A stretch of 64,000 nt of DNA from Streptomyces novaecaesareae (GTDB taxonomy: Bacteria; Actinomycetota; Actinomycetes; Streptomycetales; Streptomycetaceae), in the NCBI RefSeq assembly GCF_000716875.1, contig NZ_JNWQ01000064.1, forward strand, positions 1-64,000. The letters are read 5' to 3'. Both the position numbers and the translations under genes were made by a program. Below are positions 36,418 through 45,983 of this stretch, one piece after another. Positions within the stretch are counted from its first letter, which is position 1. Every line of letters starts with the position of its first letter. The notes under the pieces are model-generated. The model did not search any database, was not told the DNA's origin, and saw only the letters and a program-made list of their open reading frames with translations.

Positions 36418-37749
36418 TCACGGGTGGATGTCCTCCAGCATCTCCGTGACCAGCGCCGCGATCGGCGAACGCTCCGAGCGCGTGAGCGTGATGTGGGCGA
36501 ACAGCGGATGCCCCTTCAACTTCTCCACCACCGCCACCACACCGTCGTAGCGGCCCACCCGGAGGTTGTCCCGCTGCGCCACGTCGTGGGTGAGCACCAC
36601 CCGCGAGCCCTGGCCGATCCTGGAGAGCACCGTCAGCAGGACGTTCCGCTCCAGCGACTGCGCCTCGTCCACGATCACGAAGGCGTCGTGCAGCGAGCGC
36701 CCCCGGATGTGGGTCAGCGGCAGCACCTCCAGCATCCCCCGGGAGATGACCTCCTCGATCACGTCCGGCGTGGTGACCGCCGAGAGGGTGTCGAAGACCG
36801 CCTGCGCCCAGGGGCCCATCTTCTCCGCCTCGGAGCCCGGCAGGTAGCCGAGCTCCTGGCCGCCGACCGCGTACAGCGGCCGGAAGACCATCACCTTGCG
36901 GTGCTGCCTCCGCTCCAGCACCGCTTCCAGACCCGCGCACAGCGCCAGCGCCGACTTTCCCGTACCGGCCCGGCCGCCCATCGAGACGATGCCGATGTCC
37001 GGGTCGAGCAGCAGGTCCAGCGCCACCCGCTGCTCGGCGCTGCGCCCGCGCAGCCCGAACGCCTCGCGCTCGCCCCGCACCAGCCGGACCCGCCCGTCGC
37101 CGGTGACCCGGCCGAGCGCCCGGCCGCGCTCCGAGGTGAGCACCAGTCCGGTGTGGACCGGCAGCTCGTCGGCCCCCTCGACCTCCACCGCGGCGTCGTG
37201 GCCGGCCGAGAACAGCGCGTCCACCCGGTCGGCGGGGACGTGCAGCTCGGACATGCCCGTCCACCCGGAGGTGATCGCGAGCTCGGCCCGGTACTCCTCG
37301 GCGAGCAGGCCCACCGAGCTGGCCTTGATCCGCAGCGGGAGGTCCTTGGACACGACGGTGACGTCGTAGCCCTCGGCCTGCAGGTTGCGGGCGACCGCCA
37401 GGATCCGGGTGTCCGCCTCACCGCCGGCCCGGTAGCCGACCGGCAGTATCGACACGTCGGAGTGGTTGAGCTCGACCCGGATGCTGCCGCCGAGCTCGCC
37501 GACCGGGATCGGCTCGTCGAGCCGGCCGTACCGGATGCGGTAGTCGTCGAGCAGGCGCAGCGCCTGGCGGGCGAAGTAGCCCAGCTCCGGGTGGTGCCGC
37601 TTGGCCTCCAGCTCGGTGACGACCACCACCGGGAGGACGACCTCGTGCTCCTCGAATCGGGTCATGGCGAGCGGGTCCGCCAGGAGCACGCTGGTGTCGA
37701 GAACGTACGTGCGCCGGTCTGGTGTCCGGCGGCTCTTGGAACTGACCAC
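36418..37749 (-). CDS. phoH2: PhoH2-type protein: PIN ribonuclease fused to PhoH helicase/ATPase
   Basis: 443 residues. PIN domain at about 12-150 ([12 protein letters not shown] with Asp18, VVTELEAK with Glu47, TVVSKD) fused to a PhoH P-loop domain (Walker A GRAGTGKS 259-266; VIVDEAQS Walker B; final [10 protein letters not shown]). PhoH2 proteins of actinobacteria are RNA helicase-RNases. GTG start at 37749 with GGAGG upstream. No antitoxin-like small gene precedes it. Confidence 0.93.
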   Translation of the reverse strand: MVSSKSRRTPDRRTYVLDTSVLLADPLAMTRFEEHEVVLPVVVVTELEAKRHHPELGYFARQALRLLDDYRIRYGRLDEPIPVGELGGSIRVELNHSDVSILPVGYRAGGEADTRILAVARNLQAEGYDVTVVSKDLPLRIKASSVGLLAEEYRAELAITSGWTGMSELHVPADRVDALFSAGHDAAVEVEGADELPVHTGLVLTSERGRALGRVTGDGRVRLVRGEREAFGLRGRSAEQRVALDLLLDPDIGIVSMGGRAGTGKSALALCAGLEAVLERRQHRKVMVFRPLYAVGGQELGYLPGSEAEKMGPWAQAVFDTLSAVTTPDVIEEVISRGMLEVLPLTHIRGRSLHDAFVIVDEAQSLERNVLLTVLSRIGQGSRVVLTHDVAQRDNLRVGRYDGVVAVVEKLKGHPLFAHITLTRSERSPIAALVTEMLEDIHP

Positions 37750-37976
37750 TAGGCCTCCAGAGCGGATGACCCTGCGTCATCCGCGGCAAGCCGGCCCCGC
37801 TGCCCCGGTGGCCTCGGAACCGGACTGACTGGAGTATTCCCAGGCGGGGGGTGGTGCATTCGCGCCCCCGGAGAACTGACGGATCATTGCCGGTGAACGT
37901 TTGGCCTCGTGCGCGCTCCGGGTACGCCAGCCCTACGGCGGTCACTTCACCGGCCGGCCGGTCCGAAGGCGGGGCC

Positions 37977-38771
37977 CTACAGGCCCAATCGCCGGTTCCG
38001 CTGCTCGAACGCGCGCAGGGCGCGCAGGAAGTCGACCTTGCGGAAGGCCGGCCAGTACGCCTCGCAGAAGTAGAACTCGCTGTGCGCGCTCTGCCAGAGC
38101 AGGAAGCCGGACAGCCGCTGCTCGCCCGAGGTGCGGATGATCAGGTCCGGGTCGGGCTGGTTGCGGGTGTAGAGGTGCTCGGAGATGTGCTCGACGGTGA
38201 GGATCTCGGCCAGCTCCTCGATCGAGGTGCCGCGCCCGGCCTGCTCCTGGAGCAGGGAGCGGACGGCGTCGGCGATCTCGTGCCGACCGCCGTAGCCGAC
38301 CGCGACGTTGACGGTGATGCCGTCGATGTCGGCGGTCTCCTCCGCGGCGCGCTTGAGCACGTCGGCGGTGTGCTGCGGGAGCAGGTCCAGCGCGCCGACG
38401 GGGTGGACCTTCCAGCGGCGGGCGGCGGCCAGGCCGGTGACGGCGTCCTCGATGATGCCGAGCAGCGGCACGAGCTCGTCGGCCGGGCGGTCCAGGTTGT
38501 CGGTGGAGAGCATCCAGAGGGTGACGACCTTGACGTGGGTCTCGTCGCACCAGCCGAGGAACTCGGTGATCTTGTCGGCGCCGCGCTGGTGTCCGTACGC
38601 GGTGGAGCCGCCGGCGGCCTTGGCCCAGCGGCGGTTGCCGTCCAGGATCACGCCGATGTGGTGCGGGGTGCGCGCGAGGTGGACCTCGACCCGGCGGCCG
38701 TAGAGCCCGTACATCCCGCCCAGCAGGGTGCGCAGCCCCGGCGTCCGTTCGGCGACATCGCGCAGACCCAT
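37977..38771 (-). CDS. uppS: Isoprenyl transferase (undecaprenyl/short-chain cis-prenyl diphosphate synthase)
   Basis: 264 residues of the cis-prenyltransferase family. Catalytic Asp in GVILDGNRRWAKAAG (about 40-54), VTLWMLSTDNLDRP and the C-terminal RTSGEQRLSGFLLWQSAHSE. These enzymes make undecaprenyl diphosphate for cell wall or shorter cis-polyprenyl carriers; actinobacteria carry two or more, so chain length is open. ATG at 38771. Confidence 0.95.
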   Translation of the reverse strand: MGLRDVAERTPGLRTLLGGMYGLYGRRVEVHLARTPHHIGVILDGNRRWAKAAGGSTAYGHQRGADKITEFLGWCDETHVKVVTLWMLSTDNLDRPADELVPLLGIIEDAVTGLAAARRWKVHPVGALDLLPQHTADVLKRAAEETADIDGITVNVAVGYGGRHEIADAVRSLLQEQAGRGTSIEELAEILTVEHISEHLYTRNQPDPDLIIRTSGEQRLSGFLLWQSAHSEFYFCEAYWPAFRKVDFLRALRAFEQRNRRLGL

Positions 38772-39227
38772 GTTCCGGACCCCTCCGTGCTCGTTCAGCT
38801 GGTGCGTCACCGCCCCGGCGCAGCCTACTCCGGCGCGCAGGCGCACGGTAAAGCCGCAGGTAGCGGTCTGGTCACGGTCCTGTACGAAGTCTGTCGCGAC
38901 GGGCGTGTCGGGGGTCTCGGGGCGCCGCCCGGGGGCGGTTCGGCGGTCGTCCGGGGGTGCCGACGGCGCGGACACGGAACGGTCTCCGAATCCTTAACGG
39001 AACCGTAAGCCGTCCGTCCGATGCTTGACGGCCAGCAATGGTCTAGTCCAGCTTTTGATCCGGGACGGAACGATCCTCCTCCGGCCCTCCCCCGCCGGCT
39101 TTTCACCGACGCAACACCCTCCTCGCCTCCGGTCGCTCTGAACCCGAAGCCGACGGGAGCCCTCCCCCACACGCGGCCGCCGCGCCCCCCACCGCGGCGG
39201 CCGCTCCTCCCCCAGGAGCGTCACCCC
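38772..39227. other. Intergenic region uppS / chitinase
   Basis: About 450 bases with no convincing gene. The left part should hold the uppS promoter; the right part holds the chitinase promoter and the DasR-like site at 39039-39050. Confidence 0.6.
39039..39050. promoter_or_regulatory. DasR-type operator (dre) before the chitinase gene
   Basis: TGGTCTAGTCCA differs by one base from the palindrome TGGTCTAGACCA, the core of DasR sites and the classic repeat of streptomycete chitinase promoters. TTGACG at 39025-39030 is a fitting -35 element just upstream. It lies 178 bases before the chitinase ATG. Confidence 0.8.
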
Positions 39228-40799
39228 ATGGCCCGTACGCTGAACCAGCCCTCCCACAAGCGCCGGCGCAGCCCCCTCCCGGCCGTCGCGGCCGGTGCCA
39301 CCGCCCTCGCCCTGGCCGGCGGCGGCCTCGCCCTCTTCGCCGGCGGCGCCGGCGCGGCGGTCGGCAACCTCCTCACCAACGGCGGCTTCGACAGCGGACT
39401 GGGCGGCTGGAGCTGTACCGGCGCCGCGGCCGCCGTCTCCTCGCCGGTCCACTCCGGCACCGGCGCGCTGCAGGCCACCCCGGGCGCCGGCGACACCGCC
39501 GAGTGCTCCCAGACCATCAGCGTGCTGCCCAACTCCAGCTACACGCTGAGCGCGTGGGTCCAGGGCCCGTACGTCTACCTCGGTGCGCGCGGCACCGGCG
39601 GCACCGACCCGTCCACCTGGTCGAACCAGAACAGCTGGAACCAGCTGTCCACCACCTTCACCACCGGGGCGAACGCCACCAGCGTCACCGTCTACCTGCA
39701 CGGCTGGTACGGCCAGAGCGCCTACCTCGCCGACGACGTCACGCTGGTCGGCCCCGGCGGCACGGGCACCCCGCCGCCCACCGCGACCCCCACCCCCACG
39801 CCGACCGCGACGGCCACCGCCTCCCCCACGGCGACCGCGACGCCCACCCAGACCGCGACGCCGACCCCCACCCCGACCGGCACCACCCCGCCGGCCACCG
39901 GCCTGCCCGCGCACGTGGTCACCGGTTACTGGCAGAACTTCGACAACGGCTCGACCCCGCAGCGCCTCGGCGACGTCCAGAGCGCGTACGACATCATCGC
40001 GGTCTCCTTCGCCGACGCCGTGCCGACCCAGACCGGCGCGATCGGCTTCACCCTGGACCCGGGCCTGTCCAAGGCGCTCGGCGGCTACACCGACGCCCAG
40101 TTCCGCGCCGACATCAAGGCCAAGCAGGCGGCAGGCAAGAAGGTCGTCCTCTCCATCGGCGGCCAGAACGGCGCGATCACCGTCGGGGACGCCACGGCCG
40201 GCGCCAACTTCGCCAACAGCGCCTACGCGATCATCAAGGACTACGGCTTCGACGGCATCGACGTCGACCTGGAGAACGGCGTCCAGGCCGGCCCGCTCGG
40301 CGACGCCCTGCACACCCTGCAGGCCAAGGTCGGCTCCGGCTTCGTCCTGACCATGGCGCCCGAGACCATCGGGATGTACAGCACCGCCGGCGCCTACTTC
40401 CAACTGGCGCTGAGGACCAAGGACATCCTGACCGTCGTCAACACCCAGTTCTACAACTCGGGCGGTATGAACGGCTGCGACGGCAAGGTCTACAACCAGG
40501 GCACCATCGACTTCATCACCTCGCAGGTCTGCACCCACATCCAGGGCGGCCTGCGGCCCGACCAGGTCGGCATCGGCGTGCCGGCCTCGGCCAAGGCGGC
40601 GGGCGGCGGCTACGTCTCGCCGACCGTGGTGAACAACGCGCTGGACTGCCTCGCCACCGGCAACAACTGCGGCAGCTTCGTCCCGCCGGCCAAGTGGCCC
40701 ACCATCCGCGGCGCGATGACCTGGTCCACCAACTGGGACGCCAACAACGGCAACGCGTTCTCGGGCGCGGTCGGCCCGTTCGTCCACACGATGCCCTGA
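39228..40799 (+). CDS. Secreted GH18 chitinase with N-terminal carbohydrate-binding module
   Basis: 523 residues. Basic signal peptide (KRRRSPLPAVAAGATALALA, cleavage near AGAA 42-45), carbohydrate-binding module about 46-175 (NLLTNGGFDSGLGGWSC), a Thr/Pro linker (180-225) and a GH18 barrel with catalytic FDGIDVDLEN (341-350, acid Glu349). Degrades chitin outside the cell to GlcNAc oligomers. The stop lies 82 bases before the adapter join, so the gene is complete. Probably repressed by DasR and released by glucosamine-6-phosphate. Confidence 0.95.
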   Translation: MARTLNQPSHKRRRSPLPAVAAGATALALAGGGLALFAGGAGAAVGNLLTNGGFDSGLGGWSCTGAAAAVSSPVHSGTGALQATPGAGDTAECSQTISVLPNSSYTLSAWVQGPYVYLGARGTGGTDPSTWSNQNSWNQLSTTFTTGANATSVTVYLHGWYGQSAYLADDVTLVGPGGTGTPPPTATPTPTPTATATASPTATATPTQTATPTPTPTGTTPPATGLPAHVVTGYWQNFDNGSTPQRLGDVQSAYDIIAVSFADAVPTQTGAIGFTLDPGLSKALGGYTDAQFRADIKAKQAAGKKVVLSIGGQNGAITVGDATAGANFANSAYAIIKDYGFDGIDVDLENGVQAGPLGDALHTLQAKVGSGFVLTMAPETIGMYSTAGAYFQLALRTKDILTVVNTQFYNSGGMNGCDGKVYNQGTIDFITSQVCTHIQGGLRPDQVGIGVPASAKAAGGGYVSPTVVNNALDCLATGNNCGSFVPPAKWPTIRGAMTWSTNWDANNGNAFSGAVGPFVHTMP

Positions 40800-40881
40800 G
40801 GCCTCAACCCCCTCCGGCGCGCCGCTCCTTGAGGGTGGGGCCCGCGCGCCGACGGCGGGGCCCGTCGCACCGCTCCGGTAC

Positions 40882-40921
40882 CTGTCTCTTATACACATCT
40901 CCGAGCCCACGAGACAGGCAG
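40882..40921 (-). other. Internal Nextera adapter: artificial contig join
   Basis: Mosaic end CTGTCTCTTATACACATCT (40882-40900), then CCGAGCCCACGAGAC (40901-40915), then AGGCAG, the first six bases of the reverse complement of the same i7 index seen at 14-21. Real sequence resumes by 40922. The two sides are not shown to be adjacent in the genome. Confidence 0.98.
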
Positions 40922-41499
40922 GCGGCGAACAGCCCGCCGAGCGCCACCGACCAGCCGTACCAGCCGAGCAGTCCGCCCAGCGCGAACCCGAGCGGAGAGT
41001 CCCCGGGGCCCAACGCGCGCGCCCAGACGGCCAGTTCGAGCAGCGCCCCGACCGCGAGCGCCACCAGCAGGCAGCGCAGCAGCACCCCGGGGCGTCCGTC
41101 GGCCAGGGCCGCCACCCCCAGTAGTACGGCCACTCCGGCGAGCAGCGCCAGGTTCAGCAGGTGCGGCAGGCGGCGCACCCGCCCGTCCACGAAGCCGAGC
41201 ACCACGCCGAGCAGGCCCGCCCAGGCCAGGGCCATGACCTGCGGCCCGTCCGCCGCGTACGCCACCGCGAGGGCGACCGCCGCCGCGACCGCCTCCACCG
41301 TCCCGGCGCCGGCGCCGAGGCGCCCCCGGCAGCCCGGGCAGCGCCCCGTCGGCGCCAGCAACCGCACCGCGCGCCCGCACAACGGGCAGGCCCCGCACCA
41401 GGGTTCACCCTCGGGCACGGCGAAGTAGGCGATCAGCCCGCGCAACGGCGGAGCCACCAGGAGACCGACCAGCACCGCCGCGGCCACGACCGGTACCAC
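40922..41499 (-). CDS. Prepilin peptidase (A24), C terminus lost at the artificial join
   Basis: About 192 residues are genomic. N-terminal membrane span, a CxxC pair (WCGACPLC) and GRCPGC of the zinc-like loop, then peptidase spans with DGRVRRLPHLLN (first Asp) and ALGPGDSPLGFALGG (GxGD, second Asp). It would cleave and methylate type IV pilin-like leaders. The usual GDxK is here GDSPL. After GGLFAA the frame enters adapter, giving the false tail LGDVYKRQ. GTG 41499 start with GAGGAGG upstream. Confidence 0.85.
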
Positions 41500-41760
41500 C
41501 GGCGCACCCCCTCCTCGATCCGACGCACCGGCCACATCCTCCCGTGCCCGGCCCGCCCGGCGGTGTGCCCTCCGTCTCGTTCCGAACACGATCGAGCCCG
41601 CATTCCTCGTGTACGGGAGCATTCCGGGACATCCGGCCGCCGGTTTGAAAGGCGGCCGAACGCCCCCGCCTGCCGATCCAAGGGGGTCGCTGCGGGCGCT
41701 TTCACCCGCGCCCCAGGACACCCGACGCGGGGCCCCGTCGTACCCCTAAAGTAGGCAGGC

Positions 41761-42975
41761 ATGCAGGTCATCCAGTCCAGCAAGCTCGCCAATGTCTGCT
41801 ACGACATCCGCGGCCCGGTACTCGACGAGGCGATGCGGCTGGAGGAACAGGGCCACCGCATCCTCAAGCTCAACACCGGCAACCCGGCCACCTTCGGCTT
41901 CGAGGCGCCCCCGGAGATCCTCCAGGACATCCTGCGCAACCTCGCGAACGCGCACGGCTACGGCGACTCCAAGGGCCTGCTCTCCGCCCGCCGCGCGGTG
42001 GTCATGCACTACGAGGACCGCGGGCTGCACGGCCTCTCCGTCGACGACGTCTTCCTCGGCAACGGCGTCTCCGAGCTGATCCAACTGGCGATGACCGCGC
42101 TGCTGGACGACGGCGACGAGGTGCTCGTCCCGGCCCCGGACTACCCGCTGTGGACCGCCTCGGTCTCGCTGGCCGGCGGCACCGCGGTGCACTACCGCTG
42201 CGACGAGCAGTCCGAGTGGTACCCGGACCTCGCCGACATCGAAGCCAAGGTCACCGACCGGACCAGGGCCATCGTGGTGATCAACCCGAACAACCCGACC
42301 GGCGCGGTCTACCCGCGCCCGGTGCTGGAGGGCATCGTCGAGATCGCCCGCCGGCACAAGCTGGTGGTCTACGCCGACGAGATCTACGACAAGATCCTCT
42401 ACGACGACGCCGAGCACGTCCCGCTGGCCACCCTGGCCCCGGACCTCTTCTGCGTCACCTTCAACGGGCTGTCCAAGGCGTACCGCGTCGCGGGCTTCCG
42501 CTCCGGCTGGATGGTGCTGTCCGGCGACCGGCAGCGGGCCCACAGCTACATCGAGGGCCTCACCGTGCTCGCCTCGATGCGCCTGTGCGCCAACATGCCC
42601 GCCCAGCACGCGGTGGCCGCCGCGCTCGGCGGCCGGCAGTCGATCCGCGACCTGGTGCTCCCCGGCGGGCGGCTGCTCGCCTCCCGCGACGCCGCGTACC
42701 GACTGCTCAACGAGATCCCCGGGGTCAGCTGCGTCAAGCCCAAGGGCGCGCTGTACGCGTTCCCGCGGCTGGACCCGAAGGTCTACAAGATCAAGGACGA
42801 CGCGCAGATGGTCCTCGACCTGCTGCGCTCCCAGCGCATCCTGCTGGTCCAGGGCACCGGCTTCAACTGGCCCGAGCCGGACCACTTCCGCCTGGTCACC
42901 CTGCCGCGCGCCGAGGAGGTCACCGACGCCGTGACCCGCATCGGCGAGTTCCTCGACGGCTACACCCAGCCGTGA
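41761..42975 (+). CDS. PLP-dependent aminotransferase, AlaA-like
   Basis: 404 residues, class I/II aminotransferase. LNTGNPATFGFEAP (38-51), NGVSELIQLAMTALL, VVINPNNPTGAVY, and PLP lysine in FNGLSKAYRVAGFRSGW (about 236-252). Closest in pattern to AlaA glutamate-pyruvate aminotransferase, so likely alanine synthesis or breakdown. ATG at 41761. It converges on pckG. Confidence 0.9.
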   Translation: MQVIQSSKLANVCYDIRGPVLDEAMRLEEQGHRILKLNTGNPATFGFEAPPEILQDILRNLANAHGYGDSKGLLSARRAVVMHYEDRGLHGLSVDDVFLGNGVSELIQLAMTALLDDGDEVLVPAPDYPLWTASVSLAGGTAVHYRCDEQSEWYPDLADIEAKVTDRTRAIVVINPNNPTGAVYPRPVLEGIVEIARRHKLVVYADEIYDKILYDDAEHVPLATLAPDLFCVTFNGLSKAYRVAGFRSGWMVLSGDRQRAHSYIEGLTVLASMRLCANMPAQHAVAAALGGRQSIRDLVLPGGRLLASRDAAYRLLNEIPGVSCVKPKGALYAFPRLDPKVYKIKDDAQMVLDLLRSQRILLVQGTGFNWPEPDHFRLVTLPRAEEVTDAVTRIGEFLDGYTQP

Positions 42976-43043
42976 ACCCCCGGTGACCCCCGGCTCCTCC
43001 ACCGGAGGGGAAGGGCACGGGGAAAGGCGCGGGGAAAGGCATT

Positions 43044-43111
43044 ACGGCCGGAGTCCCGGCCCGGACGATCTCCTTGGTCGGGGAAAGATCGTCCGGCGGA
43101 ACTCCGGCCGT
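43044..43111. terminator. Bidirectional terminator aminotransferase / pckG
   Basis: Large two-part inverted repeat: ACGGCCGGAGT (43044-43054) with 43101-43111, and CCGGACGATC (43061-43070) with 43087-43096. Both arms are perfect. Confidence 0.85.
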
Positions 43112-43177
43112 CCTGTCGCTCGGCGGGGCGCTCGGTTCGTGCCGCGCGACCGCCTCTCGCTCGGTTGAGGCTCAGGC

Positions 43178-45004
43178 TCAGCCGAGGCGCGCGACCAGGC
43201 TCCGGTACTCGTCCCACAGCTCCTTCGGGGTGTGGTCGCCGAAGGTCTCCAGGTGGGCCGGCACGAGGGCGGCCTCCTGGCGCCAGATGTCGGCGTCCAC
43301 GGTGAAGAGCAGGTCGAGGTCCTCCTGGGACAGCTTCAGGTCGCCGAGGTCGAAGCCCTCGACGGTCGGCAGCACGCCGATCGGGGTCTCGACGCCCTCG
43401 CCGGTGCCCTCCAGGCGCTCGACGATCCACTTGAGCACGCGGCTGTTCTCGCCGTAGCCGGGCCAGACGAACTTGCCCTCGGCGTTCTTGCGGAACCAGT
43501 TGACGTAGTAGATCTTCGGCAGCTTGGCGGCGTCCGCCTGGGCGCCGACCTTCAGCCAGTGGGCGAAGTAGTCGCCCATGTTGTAGCCGCAGAACGGCAG
43601 CATCGCGAACGGGTCGCGGCGCAGCTCGCCCACGGTTCCCTCGGCGGCGGCGGTCTTCTCGGAGGCGATGTTGGCGCCGAGGAAGACGCCGTGCTGCCAG
43701 TCGAAGGACTCGGTCACCAGCGGGACGGCGGTGGCGCGGCGGCCGCCGAACAGGATCGCCGAGATCGGCACGCCCGCCGGGTCCTCCCACTCGGGGGCGA
43801 TGGTCGGGCACTGCGCGGCCGGGACGGCGAAGCGGGCGTTCGGGTGGGCGGCCGGGGTGCCGGACTCGGGGGTCCAGTCGTTGCCGCGCCAGTCGGTCAG
43901 GTGCGCCGGGGGCTCCTCGGTGAGGCCCTCCCACCACACGTCGCCGTCGTCGGTGAGGGCGACGTTGGTGAAGACGGTGTTGCCCCAGAGGGTGTCGATG
44001 GCGTTGGCGTTGGTGTCCACGCCGGTGCCGGGCGCGACGCCGAAGAAGCCGGCCTCGGGGTTGATGGCGTACAGGCGGCCGTCGGCGCCGAAGCGCATCC
44101 AGGCGATGTCGTCGCCGATCGTCTCGACCTTCCAGCCCGGGACGGTCGGCTGGAGCATGGCCAGGTTGGTCTTGCCGCAGGCCGACGGGAAGGCGGCCGC
44201 GACGTACTTGGCCTCGCCGGACGGCGGGGTGAGCTTCAGGATGAGCATGTGCTCGGCCAGCCAGCCCTCGTCGCGGGCCATGGTCGAGGCGATGCGCAGC
44301 GCGTAGCACTTCTTGCCGAGCAGGGCGTTGCCGCCGTAGCCCGAGCCGAAGGACCAGATCTCCTTGGTCTCCGGGAAGTGCGAGATGTACTTGGTGCTGT
44401 TGCAGGGCCACGGCACGTCCGCCTCGCCCTCGGCGAGCGGGGCACCGACGGTGTGGACGGCCTTGACGAAGTCGCCGTCCTCGCCGAGCTGGTCGAGCAC
44501 GGCCCGGCCCATGCGGGTCATCACGCGCATCGACACCGCGACGTAGGCGGAGTCGGTGATCTCGACGCCGTACGCGGCCAGCGGGGACCCGACCGGGCCC
44601 ATCGAGAAGGGCACGACGTACATCGTGCGGCCCTTCATCGCGCCGCGGAACAGGCCCTGTTCGCCCTGGAAGACCTCCCGCATCTCGGCGGGGGCCTTCC
44701 AGTTGTTGGTCGGGCCGGCGTCCTTCTCCTGCTCGGAGCAGATGTAGGTGCGGTCCTCCACGCGCGCCACGTCCGTCGGGTCCGAGGCGGCGTAGTAGGA
44801 GTTGGGGCGCTTCTCCTCGTCGAGTTTCTTGAAGGTGCCCTGATCCACCAGCAGGTCCGCGAGGCGCTGGTACTCCTCGTCGGAACCGTCGCACCACTCG
44901 ATGCGGTCCGGCTGGGTGAGCTCAGCGATCTCGCTCACCCAAGCGAGCAGCTGCTTGTGGCGGGTGGGCGCGGATGCGCTGAGAGCAGAGATCTCGTACG
45001 ACAC
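43178..45004 (-). CDS. pckG: Phosphoenolpyruvate carboxykinase (GTP)
   Basis: 608 residues, the expected length. Hyper-reactive Cys and P-loop in [19 protein letters not shown] (about 268-286), metal site [13 protein letters not shown], guanine site [15 protein letters not shown], and [20 protein letters not shown]. Converts oxaloacetate to PEP for gluconeogenesis, complementing glpX. ATG 45004. AT-rich promoter region lies at 45115-45160. Confidence 0.97.
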   Translation of the reverse strand: MSYEISALSASAPTRHKQLLAWVSEIAELTQPDRIEWCDGSDEEYQRLADLLVDQGTFKKLDEEKRPNSYYAASDPTDVARVEDRTYICSEQEKDAGPTNNWKAPAEMREVFQGEQGLFRGAMKGRTMYVVPFSMGPVGSPLAAYGVEITDSAYVAVSMRVMTRMGRAVLDQLGEDGDFVKAVHTVGAPLAEGEADVPWPCNSTKYISHFPETKEIWSFGSGYGGNALLGKKCYALRIASTMARDEGWLAEHMLILKLTPPSGEAKYVAAAFPSACGKTNLAMLQPTVPGWKVETIGDDIAWMRFGADGRLYAINPEAGFFGVAPGTGVDTNANAIDTLWGNTVFTNVALTDDGDVWWEGLTEEPPAHLTDWRGNDWTPESGTPAAHPNARFAVPAAQCPTIAPEWEDPAGVPISAILFGGRRATAVPLVTESFDWQHGVFLGANIASEKTAAAEGTVGELRRDPFAMLPFCGYNMGDYFAHWLKVGAQADAAKLPKIYYVNWFRKNAEGKFVWPGYGENSRVLKWIVERLEGTGEGVETPIGVLPTVEGFDLGDLKLSQEDLDLLFTVDADIWRQEAALVPAHLETFGDHTPKELWDEYRSLVARLG

Positions 45005-45252
45005 GATCGCTCCGTTTCACGCCATCTCGGCGAGGAGATGGCGTTGCGGGGGTCTGAGGGTGCTTGCAGCGTAGCTCCGGGCTCAAGCCCGGAACGCTGC
45101 ACAGCGTCGAAATTGACGCATCTTTTACGACAGTAAGTATGATTACTTGCAGGTAACAGGCCGCCGACATCCCGGCCGGAGTGCGCGGCGCCACACTTCA
45201 AATGCTCCAAAACGTCCAAGAGTGACGAGCGCCACTTCCTTACGCGCCAGTA

Positions 45253-45270
45253 ACCTACGGATCCGTAGGT
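45253..45270. promoter_or_regulatory. 18-base perfect palindrome before the trhA-like gene
   Basis: ACCTACGGATCCGTAGGT is fully self-complementary and ends 11 bases before the ATG at 45282. The position overlaps the transcription or translation start, as expected for a TetR-type repressor site. No regulator gene is adjacent. Confidence 0.68.
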
Positions 45271-45281
45271 AGCCCGGTAGC

Positions 45282-45983
45282 ATGCTGCGCATGACTGCTG
45301 CTGCGCTCGCCGAGAGCCTCGCGGAGGACCCTGCCCGCACCAGGGAGAGCAAGCCGAAGTGGCGCGGCTGGCTGCACGCCGGGATGTTCCCCGCCACCGT
45401 GGCCGCCGGGATCGTGCTGATCTGCCTGGCCGACTCCACGCCCGCCAAGATCGCCTGCGCGATCTACTCGGTCAGCGCCTGGCTGCTGTTCGGAGTCAGC
45501 GCGGTGTACCACCGCTTCACCTGGGGCCCGCGCGGCGACGCCGTCCTGCGCCGGCTGGACCACGCGAACATCTTCCTGATCATCGCGGGCACCTACACGC
45601 CGTTCACCATGCTGCTGCTCAAGGGCGCGGACCAGCAGCTGCTGCTCTGGGCGGTGTGGGGCGGCGCGCTCGCCGGAGTGGCGTTCCGGGTGTTCTGGGT
45701 CGGCGCGCCGCGCTGGCTGTACACACCGGTGTACATAGCGCTGGGCTGGGCCGCCGCGTTCTTCCTGCCGGACTTCCTGCACACCGGCGGCGTCGCCGTC
45801 CTGGTGCTGATGATCGTCGGCGGGGTGCTCTACAGCGTCGGCGGCGTGGTGTACGGGCTCAAGCGGCCCGATCCCTCACCGCGCTGGTTCGGGTTCCACG
45901 AGGTGTTCCACGCCTTCACCCTCGGGGCGTTCATCGTGCAGTACGTCGGCGTCTCACTGGTGGCGTACAGCACGGCCGGCTGA
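45282..45983 (+). CDS. trhA: Hemolysin III/TrhA (PAQR-like) membrane protein
   Basis: About 233 residues, seven predicted spans. PAQR residues seen: SAVYHRF (TM2), DHANIFLIIAGTYTPF (TM3) and GFHEVFHAFTLGAF (last span), likely zinc ligands. In bacteria TrhA influences membrane lipid homeostasis; the hemolysin name is historical. Start may be 45291 (MTAAAL) rather than 45282. Its end overlaps the convergent gene by 30 bases. Confidence 0.9.
   Translation: MLRMTAAALAESLAEDPARTRESKPKWRGWLHAGMFPATVAAGIVLICLADSTPAKIACAIYSVSAWLLFGVSAVYHRFTWGPRGDAVLRRLDHANIFLIIAGTYTPFTMLLLKGADQQLLLWAVWGGALAGVAFRVFWVGAPRWLYTPVYIALGWAAAFFLPDFLHTGGVAVLVLMIVGGVLYSVGGVVYGLKRPDPSPRWFGFHEVFHAFTLGAFIVQYVGVSLVAYSTAG

Noticed and set aside
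38994..40910. Long minus-strand open frame beginning MGSEMCIRDR
   Set aside because: The start is translated adapter and the remainder is the antisense shadow of the chitinase gene.
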